Below are positions 23,001-33,297 of a stretch of 64,000 bases of DNA, one piece after another; the first letter of the stretch is position 1, and every line of letters begins with the position of its first letter. Where the stretch lies: contig CATNEN010000007.1 of NCBI GenBank assembly GCA_950097015.1, positions 372,001 to 436,000 on the forward strand, written 5' to 3'. The notes below the pieces were generated by a model that was given only the letters and a program-made list of their open reading frames with translations, did no database searches and was not told where the DNA came from. The position numbers were made by a program, and so were the translations under genes. The DNA comes from Macrostomum hystrix. Taxonomy: Eukaryota > Platyhelminthes > Macrostomidae.

Positions 23001-24902
23001 TTCATCCACTTGAGGAGGACTGTCATGCCGTAGTCTAATAGCACTCACGTATCGCTTTGCCGGTCAATCTAATATGTACATGCATCACTAACTCTCGCTC
23101 ACTATGTACATGCCCCCCACGCGCACGTTGATCGTATCGGTTGCACGTTGAGGCAAATATATAAATACTGTCTCGCCCTACTTGGAGGGCTCACCTTTTT
23201 CTTCGCACCTCACACAGCTTGACTCTTGAGCTATTACAGATGCATTAGGAAAAGAGGAACTATTGAGGACTAGCGATCTTTGATTGTGCGTCTTTGAGAC
23301 TGGTTCCTTTGTCTGAGCGTGAAATCTGGATTCTGAAATACTAATCAAATCAATCCGAGCCCCAAGTCGATCGAGTTGTATAACCCGTGAGCCCCAATGA
23401 TGGCATTTTCTTGCAGAGGAAAAGAAGTCGATCGATGTCGATAGCCTCAATCCGGCTGAGGTTCCAATAAGCGGTGGCGGCCTTGTTGCCATTCTAACCA
23501 AGACGCCCACGACAGGTACGTCACAACAGGCTTTACTTGAATTATGTTTATGACCAACCAGGCGAGGCTATATGTTTCCTCTTGACTTAAACAAATATAT
23601 TTTAGGAATTTCTAAAGGCAGCGTCCGCATTCATCTCAGTCCGTTGCACGAGGGGTCGAATGTCAAAATGCCTAATTTCTACGACTTGGAGGACATGAAG
23701 AAGGTAATTAGCATTCCTAGGTAATCTCTACGAGCGTGAGTGATATCCATACATGTAGCTCCATGGAAAGTAATAAACTAAACCGTCGAAAATTTTGCAG
23801 CACCTGCTAGTTTTCCGAACTCCAAAGCTGACACCCTACACAAAGAACGATCGGCTAAAGTGCAGACTGACCGTTCAAAGCAATGGGTTCGTCAGCGAGG
23901 AGCTAGATATAGTCTTCAGTAAAAATGCCTCGAACGTTGGAGCCGGTAAGTCTGCTGCATTCTTTGGACTTGCAGCCAAGTTATTAGAACTTATAGTTAT
24001 TGCTTTTGGTTCTTGGCTCAGTGGTTCTTGGCTCAGTGGTTCTTGCTCTTGGTTCGTGGCTCAGTGGTTCTTGCTCTTGGTTCGTGGCTCAGTGGTTCTT
24101 GCTCTTGGTTCGTGGCTCAGTGGTTCTTGCTCTTGGTTCGTGGCTCAGTGGTTCTTGCTCTTGGTTCGTGGCTCAGTGGTTCTTGCTCTTGGTTCGTGGC
24201 TCAGTGGTTCTAGCTCTTGGTTCGTGGCTCAGTGGTTCTTGCTCTTGGTTCGTGGCTCAGTGGTTCTTGCTCTTGGTTCGTGACTCAGAGGTCTTGCTCT
24301 TTGTTCGTGACTCAGTGGTTCTAGCTCTTTGTTCGTGACTCAGTGGTTCTAGCTCTTTGTTCGTGACTCAGTTGTTCTTGCTCTTTGTTCGTGACTCAGT
24401 TGTTCTTGCTCTTGGTTCGTGACTCAGTTGTTCTTGCTCTTTGTTCGTGACTCAGTTGTTCTTGCTCTTGGTTCGTGACTCAGTTGTTCTTGCTCTTTGT
24501 TCGTGACTCAGTTGTTCTTGCTCTTGGTTCGTGACTCAGTTGTTCTTGCTCTTTGTTCGTGACTCAGTTGTTCTTGCTCTTTGTTCGTGACTCAGAGGTC
24601 TTGCTCTTCGTTCGTGGCTCAGTGGTTTTTGCTCTTCGTTCGTGGCTCAGTGGTTCTTGTTCTTGGCTAGTTGCTAACTGGTTCGTGTTCTTTGGTTCGT
24701 GGCTCAGTGGCTCAGAGGTTTTGTCTTGATGATGTTATTTATTTTGTTATCACTGCTTTGAAATGGAGATCAATTTTGAGGATTTATTCTTATTTGCTGC
24801 TCAGTGGACATATTTTTGGCTGATTTCAATGACATTCAAAAGCTCTTAGCATAAATCTGCATTACAGCAAGTTGGAATGCGCGCAAGAGACCTATCAAAT
24901 AG
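17057..24902 (+). CDS. RHD-only NF-kB/Rel-like protein, copy 1
   Basis: Proposed exons: 17057-17059 (ATG only), 17910-18229, 18316-18416, 18502-18639, 23417-23515, 23606-23703, 23801-23945 and 24868-24902, all phase-matched, giving 312 residues. Rel homology domains bind kB-type DNA as dimers in the nucleus. Seen: the recognition-loop motif FHRFRYESEVE, then KAPHPYYLHGDNCSDGFF (the Rel HPHxLVGKDCxDG block), RLAVICVPKK, KIRLAFSLSF, then the dimerisation (IPT-like) half. The last exon encodes ASWNARKRPIK, a basic nuclear-localisation-like tail. No ankyrin or transactivation region is visible. An in-frame ATG at 17856 with a good context (ACCATGG) is an alternative start that would add 18 residues. 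Intron 4 carries a complete Ty3/gypsy element and intron 7 a minisatellite. Confidence 0.85.
18748..18965 (+). repeat. Left LTR of the Ty3/gypsy element
   Basis: 218 bases, TG...CA bounded, with a TATATAAATA element about 75 bases before its end. Matches the right LTR base for base as far as I can read. Confidence 0.95.
18987..22907 (+). pseudogene. Ty3/gypsy Gag-Pol frame with two in-frame stops
   Basis: A single 1307-codon frame starts 21 bases after the left LTR. In order: Gag; two zinc-knuckle-like motifs (CIRCGELGHKSC, CSSCGKANHLAKAC); aspartic protease LIDSGASCNVLD; reverse transcriptase with YFSELDVAKAFHQIEV and catalytic VHDDILVYA; RNase H with LIVDASPTGVGAILA; an HHCC-type integrase zinc finger; and an integrase core with LGLDFLGP, TTDNGPPF and NGATERCNQ. 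Pol order (RT before integrase) identifies Ty3/gypsy. A TAG at codon 63 (19173-19175) and a TGA at codon 942 (21810-21812) interrupt an otherwise open frame. With LTRs this alike, they may be very recent mutations, sequencing errors or readthrough codons. As written the frame is not translatable in one piece. Confidence 0.93.
23021..23238 (+). repeat. Right LTR of the Ty3/gypsy element
   Basis: 218 bases, followed by the GATGC duplication. Its identity to the left LTR points to recent insertion. Confidence 0.95.
24005..24725 (+). repeat. 28-bp minisatellite in intron 7 of RHD copy 1
   Basis: About 25 units of GTGGCTCAGTGGTTCTTGCT plus CTTGGTTC. Two sub-families (GTGGCTCAGTGG and GTGACTCAGTTG) occupy different halves of the array. 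Confidence 0.93.
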
Positions 24903-26091
24903 GCTGCTGAAGATCCTTGGACACCTGGTGCTGACTACTGCTGCGATTTGCAAGCCAATGAGATGCTAATTTCCATACTTTACTCCTTACTATTTCATTT
25001 TCTTGTAATTTACTCGTAGAATAGTGTCAGCATACGAGTTCGAGCTGGAATTCTTAAAAATGTGAAATTTAGCTCGCATTACCAGTCGTTTTACTTTTAG
25101 CTTGACTTTAACAAGTCGTATGGTGTAGTTCTGTTTGCATGTTTTGTATTTTTTAGAATGCACTTTATGACAACGAGTATAGATAACAGTTAAAATTCAG
25201 ATTGCCAGTCGCTGCTACTGGTAATGCAACAAAAACGATTTAGTTAACTGAAAAAAACTGTTTTTCGTTTTGTGTTATTTCTTAAAGCAGCTATTTTGGG
25301 AAAGAAACTTGTCTTAAACTATACCAAACTGGCTGGGCAAATTCATGGAATTGCCGGGCCTTCCCGCGGGTGCACCGCGGAACCGATCTTCCATTCCATG
25401 AGACGGTTATTTTAACTCTGATAAATTCACGTCGATCTATCGTATTTAGTGACATAAAATACATCTCGTCATTGAAAATGTCTTCATATGCCCAGGTGAG
25501 TATGTAGTCAGGAAGCTGTTTCAATATTTTCACCTTTTGCAACCTTTTCACTTGGGAATTTGGCGCTTCGAAACCTCCCAACACGCCAAAGTTTCAGGAT
25601 ACCAATAATTTCACAATGACTCTTCAATGATTTTTCCCCTCGGTATTTCAAATACCCACAGCCTACTTCACGAGAGCTCCCAAACCGAATGACCGATTTA
25701 GCGAAAGTCCACCATTTGGACCAAGATTGTCTGCCTTTTACGATGAACTAATTTTCAACGCCGTCCGACGTCAGCATCGTCGAGATATTCAGCGATTCTT
25801 GTCGAAGACCCTGGTGACAAGGACGAACAACATTTCTCTGTACAAACCTCTTTGGCGAATCCATATTGATTCAAAATTGTATAAATTAAGAATATAATCA
25901 ATAAAATATAGTCAACTGTAATCGCCCAAATTATCACATCATGAAATTTTGTGAGCAGAAAACGTTTGCCTATATTTGTGGTTTTTGCCACCAGGCATCC
26001 CGACGAGAATTGTTGAATATTCTCAACGATACCGATGTTTTGTGATTCTGGAAGTTGTCTCATCGGCTAGAGCGCAAAATTTAGGCCTGAG
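24903..26091. other. Region between RHD copy 1 and a decayed LTR element
   Basis: No gene recognised. An imperfect ~50-base inverted repeat at about 25775-25830 and 25985-26037 (shared core CACCAGG ... GTTGAATAT) encloses ~155 bases. The core resembles a motif in the foldback family. Open frames here lack domain resemblance. Confidence 0.4.
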
Positions 26092-26916
26092 TGTTGTGAA
26101 TGACCATTGCGTACAATTGCACACACTGTACTTATGTCATCTATTTACATGTGATATTGACAATATATATACGTGCCATGGGTTGACGGCGACGTTCCTG
26201 ACTGGCAATCCAATGTCACCTGCACCAAGGAAGCCTGACGGGAAGCTTCGTCTCTGTGTCGACCTGCGCAGCGTCTACAAGGCGATGTCCAAGACTGCCG
26301 ACATTCGCCGAACTAGTTACCGTGTTTACCAACTCTAAGTTGTTCTCGCGAATCGATCTCAACCAGTCGTACCTGAAACTGCCGCTGCAAGACGACGCCA
26401 AGAAACTGACCTGCTTCCACACCGAATCCGGCCTGGGCCCATTCAAGCGAATGTCGTTCGGAATCAGCTCAGCTCCGGCGGCCTTCCAGAAAGTCATCGG
26501 CAACATCCTGGAAGGTATCGACGGCGTGATGCACTATCAGGACGGCATTGCAGTACACGCGGCAACGGAAGCCGAGCACGACAACCTGCTAATACTTACA
26601 TTATCTGTTATCATCCGGATTTTCTGCTATAAAAGTGCGTCCTGGACGCACGTTCTTCAAGTCCTGGAAAGCTGCTAACTAACCTAATGCATGCGCATAA
26701 TATTGCCATCCCACCCATTGCCTGGTCACCTCTTTGAGGGGGGTGATATGTTGTGAATGACCATTGCTTACAATTGTACTTACAATCACACTGTACTTAT
26801 GCTTTCTGTGTAATTTCCGTGATACTGACAATATATATAAGCACAGCCCTCGCTACACGAGAGAGCACCTCTCCTTCGATTGAATTGACTGTCTCGTCTC
26901 GCTAGCAGCCACAACA
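26092..26916 (+). mobile_element. Decayed Ty3/gypsy element with truncated left LTR
   Basis: The right LTR (26749-26916) starts TGTTGTGAATGACCATTGC and ends CCACAACA. The left LTR keeps only its first ~80 bases (26092-26175). Between them is a broken reverse-transcriptase fragment: KPDGKLRLCVDLRSVYKAM, then, after a frameshift near 26320, SKLFSRIDLNQSYLKLPLQ and FGISSAPAAFQKVIGNIL. A purine tract (GAGGGGGGTGATA) precedes the right LTR. It is a different family from the complete element at 18748. Confidence 0.88.
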
Positions 26917-28570
26917 CATAGTTTTATTCCAATGATTCGCTTGATGAAATATGGCAATTGTTTTTATGTTTCTCTAGCATTTTCTGGGTCATCGTGCAAA
27001 ATAGGGACAAGTTTTCGTTTTAGCCGAGTGTATTCCGCGGGAATTCCTTGGCTTTCCCTTGTAACGTCTAACTTTTATCTGTATTCATAATGCCTATACT
27101 TAGAATTTCACAAAAGAGAGAGTTCAAGGTTCCTTATTACCGTGGGCGATTCTCGCCGCCGCTAAATTGTAAGTGTGCAATTGATTGTACATCTATGACG
27201 CTTAAAGCGAATGCTAGTTAGCCTGGTGAAAAAATCCACGGGAATTCCATGGAGCGACCATGGATACGCCTAGTGAAGTCATATGAACTGGAGTCGGCGC
27301 TATTTTAATAGGATTTTAATAGGATTTTAATAGAAATAGGATGCATTCCATGCTAGAAATTAGTTAAGACTTCAAATATCAGGAATGGCTGCATTCACCG
27401 CCTCAATTTACTTGGGTCAGCAGACTACATCGGTAAGTATTCGGTATGTTATAATAACCTTGGCAAGGCTAAGATCGAATCAAGCAGATGAGACCGTTAG
27501 CAAGAAAGCTGAGAAGTGTATGCCCAATAAAACTATATAATAATGTATTAGCTTGCGCGGGAAATATGCGATAATACATCTACTAATAAGAGCAATATTA
27601 TAGCTAAACAACTACACATGAGTTTTGGTTGAATTTAGAAAAAAACTACATTGCAACGCAAAAGGAAAAACATTGCTTCTCTTGAAGGGAAATCCGCGGA
27701 TAGTCCACGAATTTTCCGCGGCCAACCTTGGTCTAAATTTAGCCATTACTTGCAGGAGGTTGTGTGAATGTACAGTAACGTTGGGAGTTATGAACAGCTG
27801 TAAATCTCACTCACTAGTCACTACTTGGCTTTGAATATTTTGCGTAGCTAGGTACATAATTCTGGTGGTCTCTTGTGTAAGTTTGTAGTCCTTGTCCCAG
27901 TCTTGTGTCCCAGTCCACGGACTGAGCTGCTGCACACAGCCTCTGGAAGCGCTGCGTGATCACTGCGTGATCGCCGCCTTGTTCGCCACATATTTGAAAG
28001 ATGAAGCACAGCCGCAGCTATTTCGAGGAGCATTCAATACATTATAGGGAGGGGTGCCACACTATAAGAGTTTCTACTCAATAGCTAAATGCGAGTACTT
28101 ATCTCAGAGGTTCGAACTCCAGACCTCTCTGTTCGGATTCCGAAGCTTTGACCCACCTTGAGACAGAACCTCCCTGTGCTAGCACGCCAGTAACGATAAT
28201 TCGCATTATTACCCTCGCAAGCTGTAAGTAGCAAGTTAGATAGTAATGTTTACAGCTTATTGCACACACAATTCTGCACACAACGCACAACAATTAAAAA
28301 AAATTGAATTTAAGTTGCGCTGTAAATAACGTGAAACTTATTAACACGGTCTCGTGTTAAGGCACTCGTGTTACGAGTGCCTTTGCGAAAAGTACCCAGA
28401 CATAAAAAATAGCATGTCATACTGTGCATACTGGTCTCCATCCGACGGAGCAATTAATAATCGTTACAGGGATTCAGCGCGCTATGTTGATTTAGATTGG
28501 TAACGGCCCTGTCGCTGGGCTAGCCTAAGTCTCCGATCAATCTTGATCGCATTCTTCGTCTAGCGGAATT
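26917..28570. other. Intergenic stretch before RHD copy 2
   Basis: AT-rich with no recognised gene. GGAATTCC-like strings recur near 27040, 27240 and 27700. A tRNA-like segment lies near 28085-28165. Confidence 0.4.
28085..28165 (-). repeat. Possible tRNA-derived SINE head or tRNA remnant
   Basis: The minus strand shows an A-box-like GTGGGTCAAAGC and a B-box-like GAGTTCGAACCTC about 40 bases apart, as in tRNA genes. A clean cloverleaf could not be drawn, so a decayed SINE head is more likely than a working tRNA. Confidence 0.35.
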
Positions 28571-28790
28571 CACTATCTCTGGAATTCCCTCTCTGGAATT
28601 CCCCCCTTTGGAATTTGGAATTCCGTCTCTTTGGAATTTCCCCTCTGGAATTCCCTCTCTGGAATTCCCCCACTTTGGAATTTCCTCTCTGGAATTCCCT
28701 CTCTGGAATTTATTCTGTCTGGAATTTACTCTCTCTGGAATTCACTCTGTCTAAAATCCCATCTTTCTAAAATTCCCTCTATCTGAAATA
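28570..28790. repeat. Irregular TCTGGAATTCCCTC tandem repeat
   Basis: About 14 imperfect repeats of 12-17 bases built on CTCTGGAATTCC. They lie upstream of the RHD copy 2 exons. Confidence 0.75.
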
Positions 28791-28870
28791 TTGTGTACAA
28801 TCAGGCCTAAAGTCTAAGCCTTTAAGAAAGTCTAAGTGGCAAAGAAGATTTCAAAAAAGCTTTTAAGAAA

Positions 28871-31800
28871 ATGGTATCTGTCTCTGCGCCTTCCCATACT
28901 TTTATATAGCACTACCTAGCGAAAAAAATGAGTGCAGCGTTAACAGTATTGGCTCAGATGTGGTCAGAGCTTTGATATAGCGTTCGAGTAAAGTGCTCAA
29001 ATATTTTTACATATTTAGAATGTGATATCTCAGATGGCCCGATAATATTAGTGTAACAACTTGTCAGTTTCCGATCGCAAACATACTGCTTAAAAAGTCT
29101 CACGGTGTCGTAAGCAACACTACGAACACAAACAAAAAAACTAACTCCCGATCCGGACTCCTCAAATTATTTCTTTCGCCACCGGAAACCCCTGAGAATA
29201 ATCAGCTACTTATTGTTCACTGTTAAACTAAACTTACAAAATAGTAGTAGGTAACTAACCTCATCAAAATTGTATTCATTCTTCAATTAAGACCCAGCAC
29301 CAGCCGCCAACGCTGTCCATCAAGGAGCAGTCGGATCAATTCTACCAATTTCCGTACGAGTCAGCGGTGGAGAAGCACATCGATCTTGTCACCTACGAGC
29401 TGCCTGCTGAGTCTCAACAGCTCAGTCAAGTTTTGCATGATCCGCCGACGCTGACCATTGTGGAGCAGCCGGCACAGTTCCACCGATTTCGATACGAGTC
29501 CGAGGTGGAGAAGAAAGGCAGGGTAGGCGGTCTGCTGCTCGGAAGGAGCTCCAACAATGGAAGCAAAAGCTACACGAAGGTGCGAATCAGCGGCATCGAC
29601 CCAGCACAGCATTCTCAGCTGCAGCTCATTGTGTGTACAGTGAGCGCAGAGGACAAGGCGCCGCACCCGTACTACCTTCACGGAGACAACTGCAGTGACG
29701 GATTCTTTCTGCTCAAGAAGTCTGTGGACAGGGAAACTTGCAGGACCATTTGGGATGTCGAGTAAGGGCCAACTTGAACTTGTACATAATCGATAATTCT
29801 AGAAAAGTATTCCATTTTTTACCTATTTCACACGCAGATTTGTCAGATTGGCGGTCATCTGCGTACCGAAAAAGAAAAAGGAGGACATCAACAAGGGCGT
29901 GGAGGCCAGGCGCAGAAATGTTCCAGCGCTTCATGACTGTAAGATTGTGATTCTCTTATCCTATTTAAGTGGGTCGACAGTTTTAATCCTTCCTAAGTTT
30001 CCGAGTTTATTTCGAAAGTTTTAAAGAAAACAACAAATTAATGCGCTTAAACTTAAACGCCCTGTTCAACTAGTTGCCTATAAAAAATTAACTAGGACAA
30101 TGTTAGTCTGCTATCTGAAGAAAAAAGAAACTGCACTGGATTAGAACAATAGAACTGTTCAATATCGGGGCCGTATGCATCTACAACGTAACAGTAATAT
30201 TATTTGTTTCTTGGTACAACAGAACCTTTCTGTCAGAACTTGGTAGACTGCCTCAATTGTATGATATACAGAAAAGAAGCTTCCAGTTCTGGTTATCCCT
30301 ATCTCATCGTCCAGACTCCAATTTATCTAAGCTTATAGGGACCCGGAGTACAGCGAAGTAGACATTGCAACACAAATGTACTGCAAAACTGTTCTCTCAG
30401 TTCAAAGACAAAGTCTGTTAAAATTCACAGAGAAAACTTTCTATGTGATTTCCTAGGACACTGGAGACAGAGGGCAAAATTTCTGCAAAGCTCAGCCATT
30501 TCTACTGCAGTTTCAAGAGAGATTTCTGCCGTGAAAAATATCTATCAAATGTTTCAAACCCGGAACACAGGTGCATATTGTCAAATTTTCGTTTAGGAAA
30601 TCACAGATAAGCGAAACGATGCGTTCTGTTCGCCCGAAAATCCCTTATCCAAACAGAATTTTCCTGAAGTGCAAAGTCGGGGTCGAAAATGAAGTGCATT
30701 TTCTTTTCCGGTGCAACTGGGATCCTAATAAGGCGGTCAGGGAAAATTTCGTTGCACAGACATTTCATCCAAAGCTAAGAAATTTCGTGGTCTCACAGAA
30801 GAAGACAAAAGCATTTTTAATGGTGCAAGAAAATACAGATGTGACAGGAAAGCTAGCAAAGTACAGAGAAAACTTAGCACAGTTTGCAGCTGCCCTAAAA
30901 AGTGTAAAAAGTGTTCTTTTAATATGGTTAGCAACATCACAATATGGTAAAAGTATGCGTGCCAAGCTCGTTTTTCGCATTTTATTTCTACCGTGTAAGC
31001 ATTACCAATATGATTCCTTTCGATGCATCCGATTTGAAGTTAATTTTTAACCTTACTATATTGTTACTATTGTTACATTTGAATAATAATAGCGAATAAC
31101 TATTCACAAAATAAAAAAATTTGCACTTTTAAAGCATGCGCAAAGTAATAATAACAACAAAATTATCGCATAAATTTGCTAAAATGATTTCTTTCGAAAA
31201 AAGAATAAAATAAATGAAAAACAACTACTGTAGATCCTACTTTCAAAGTATTCAGTGTGCTACACTGAATACATGCATTGCTGGTATGGATTAGCAGTCA
31301 ATAAAAATCCTAATAGAACCACCCGTGTTCTCTCAGGCCCAGCTGAGCCGACAATGGAATACACCAGCAGCAATCTTGGTCGCATTCGTCTGGCCTTCTC
31401 ACTCTCATTCACGGACACCAATGGTGCCTCCTGGTGTCTTAAAACAATTTTCAGCGACGAAATTTCCAGCGACAGTAAGACCATGACTGTGTTTACTATT
31501 GTACTTGTAAATTAGAAATTATAGTTTTTTATCAGAGCTCATTGTTCCATTAAGTTGCAACGCTCACTTATCTGTCATCAGAAGCAAACAAGACCATTGA
31601 AGTTCAGGACATGAACCCTTACGAACTGCCGATGGAGGGCGGCTGCCTTGTTGCCATCCTCACCAGAACTCCAACCACAGGTGCCTTCTGCTCATTGTTT
31701 CAATGCTTAGTGCAAAGTGGCTCAAATACCAAGAAGACTGCCTTGATGTTTCAGGTCATTCAAAGAAGGACGTGAAGGTACATTTCACTGCGACCAACAC

Positions 31801-32236
31801 TCATACGAACGAGAAGTTTGAACTCAGGATGGACTTGTTTGATATGAAAAAGGTAAAGCATTTTACTCGATATACTTGCATTTGAAACTCAGATGAAGGG
31901 ACTGTGGATTGACTTGGCTCGAATGTAATGTTTCGATGTCGATTGCAGCACCTTATGTTGGTCAAGGCACCAGACATGAGACGCATGACTGACAATGAGA
32001 AACTGAAGTGCACAGTGACAGTCCACAGCCAAGGATTCGTCAGTGAGGAACTTCATGTGGTCTTTGTAAGACCTGGCAATTCAAATGTTAATACAGGTAA
32101 GTGGCTTGTTGAGGAACAACATGCGAGCATACCAATTGCGGTTTCCATGTTTTTTTGGAATCTTAAAGACTCAATCAACTTTCGCAACCGTCATTCAGCT
32201 GCAGGAAAAGGGAATCCGCTGAAGCGAAAACGATAA
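28871..32236 (+). CDS. RHD-only NF-kB/Rel-like protein, copy 2
   Basis: Exons 29304-29761, 29838-29938, 31337-31474, 31582-31680, 31755-31852, 31949-32096 and 32205-32236 match phases 2,1,1,1,0,1. With a start codon from an upstream ATG-only exon (best candidate 28871-28873, ATG|GTATCT, uncertain) the product has 358 residues. It carries FHRFRYESEVE, KAPHPYYLHGDNCSDGFF, FVRLAVICVPKKKK and RIRLAFSLSF, then an IPT-like half, and ends GKGNPLKRKR, a nuclear-localisation-like tail. The N-terminus is unusual: PPTLSIKEQSDQFYQFPYES precedes the true PPTLTIVEQPAQFHRFRYES, so the strand before the DNA-recognition loop is present twice. It is nearly identical to copy 3 in exons and in introns 2 and 4-7. 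Intron 3 holds a LINE remnant. Confidence 0.85.
30210..31050 (+). pseudogene. Non-LTR retrotransposon (LINE) 3' remnant
   Basis: Lies in intron 3 of RHD copy 2. Across frames one sees CILSNFRLGNHR and then LKCKVGVENEVHFLFRC, the C-terminal 'F/RLGNHxL ... CxxCxxxxVEDExHFLFxC' pattern found after the reverse transcriptase in several LINE groups. A frameshift separates the two parts, and no RT catalytic motif remains. Confidence 0.55.
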
Positions 32237-33297
32237 CCGCGGAAAGAAGTTCGTCAAGTCCTACCATCGGCTCGGCCTTCCCGGAACATCTTGCACAATA
32301 TTGCGCAAGAAGTCCGTTATTACAACCTTTTGTTGCTCATTGTGTTTTAAATCTGTTTGCATGACTAAAAGAGAGCATTATGATACTTATTCCAGAAGTC
32401 AATTCAAGGCTTGTTTGGCCTATTTTGGAATAAGGTCGTATTATTGAAGCCAGTGCGTTCAATCTCTCAGTGAGAAATCACTGGCTAGAAAATCAGAAGG
32501 ACATCCATCTCTCTCGGTGTTATTATACTGTACACAAGTTTGTAGACAGTGAAAAACAGTTAGACAGTGAAACAAGCTGTTGGAAAGTCAAAAGGACTGT
32601 TACTCAGTGAGGTTAGACAGTGAAACAAACCATTGCGGGTTTTTCGTAACATAAAATTAAATAAACCAGAATTGCTGCGAAATACGACTGTACTTGCCAA
32701 TTTTTTTTTCCTTTTTTCTAGCCCGTGATGTAAAGTTCTTGCTTACATTTTTGCGATATCAATTTTCTCAGCAAATATTTTCCTTCAAATAGTTACCGTC
32801 TTCTAAATTTGATAGCGTTTTGCATTGCGCACACGTTTGAATTTTACTGGAACCGCATTTTTTAACAAAATAAGCTAATTGTCTTTTTGACGACCTGAGT
32901 TGTTTATTAAGGAAACCGAGATTAAATAAAGGTCCAACCGATTCAATTTTAGATTTTAGATAGAAAGTGGTGATAAACAATCCCACTTGCAGAAAATACA
33001 AGTGAAGAATATGTACATTAACGCTAATACGACCGTATTAATAGCCTCGACGTAATTTGCCGATTTTACTCATTCCGTCCGCTGTACACTCAAGACACTG
33101 TACTCAACTGGACAGACAAGACTGTTCACTCTGTCCCGTTTTAGTACTGTTTGATACAAAGTACGTCAGTAGAAGGAGAGTAAATGTTTAGTGCCTTGTT
33201 TTAGTGTCGGTTCGTGGATACAAACTGCGTCCTTAGTTTAGGTACATGTTGGAAAGCATTCAAACACATTCACAGCAAGAGTTAAGTTTTCTGCATA
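32237..33297. other. Spacer between RHD copies 2 and 3
   Basis: AT-rich. An AATAAA at about 32660 may serve copy 2. The part before 33298 should hold the promoter and 5' UTR of copy 3. No gene seen. Confidence 0.4.

Larger units (their letters stand above)
18748..23238 (+). mobile_element. Complete Ty3/gypsy LTR retrotransposon
   Basis: Two 218-base LTRs (TGTCATGC...CTATTACA), indistinguishable by eye, lie between 5-base target duplications GATGC (18743-18747 and 23239-23243). A primer-binding site starting TGGCGTCGCAAGGC follows the left LTR, and a purine-rich tract (GAGGAGGAC) precedes the right one. It sits in sense orientation inside intron 4 of RHD copy 1. There is no envelope gene. Confidence 0.97.

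Noticed and set aside
23795-24338. Frames of WLSGSCSWFVAQWF type after RHD copy 1 exon 7
   Set aside because: The real exon ends at 23945 with a donor; the remainder is the 28-bp minisatellite. The repetitive membrane-like peptide is an artefact.
25291-26063. Two ~100-codon minus frames
   Set aside because: No domain resemblance; the second overlaps an inverted repeat and AT-rich DNA.
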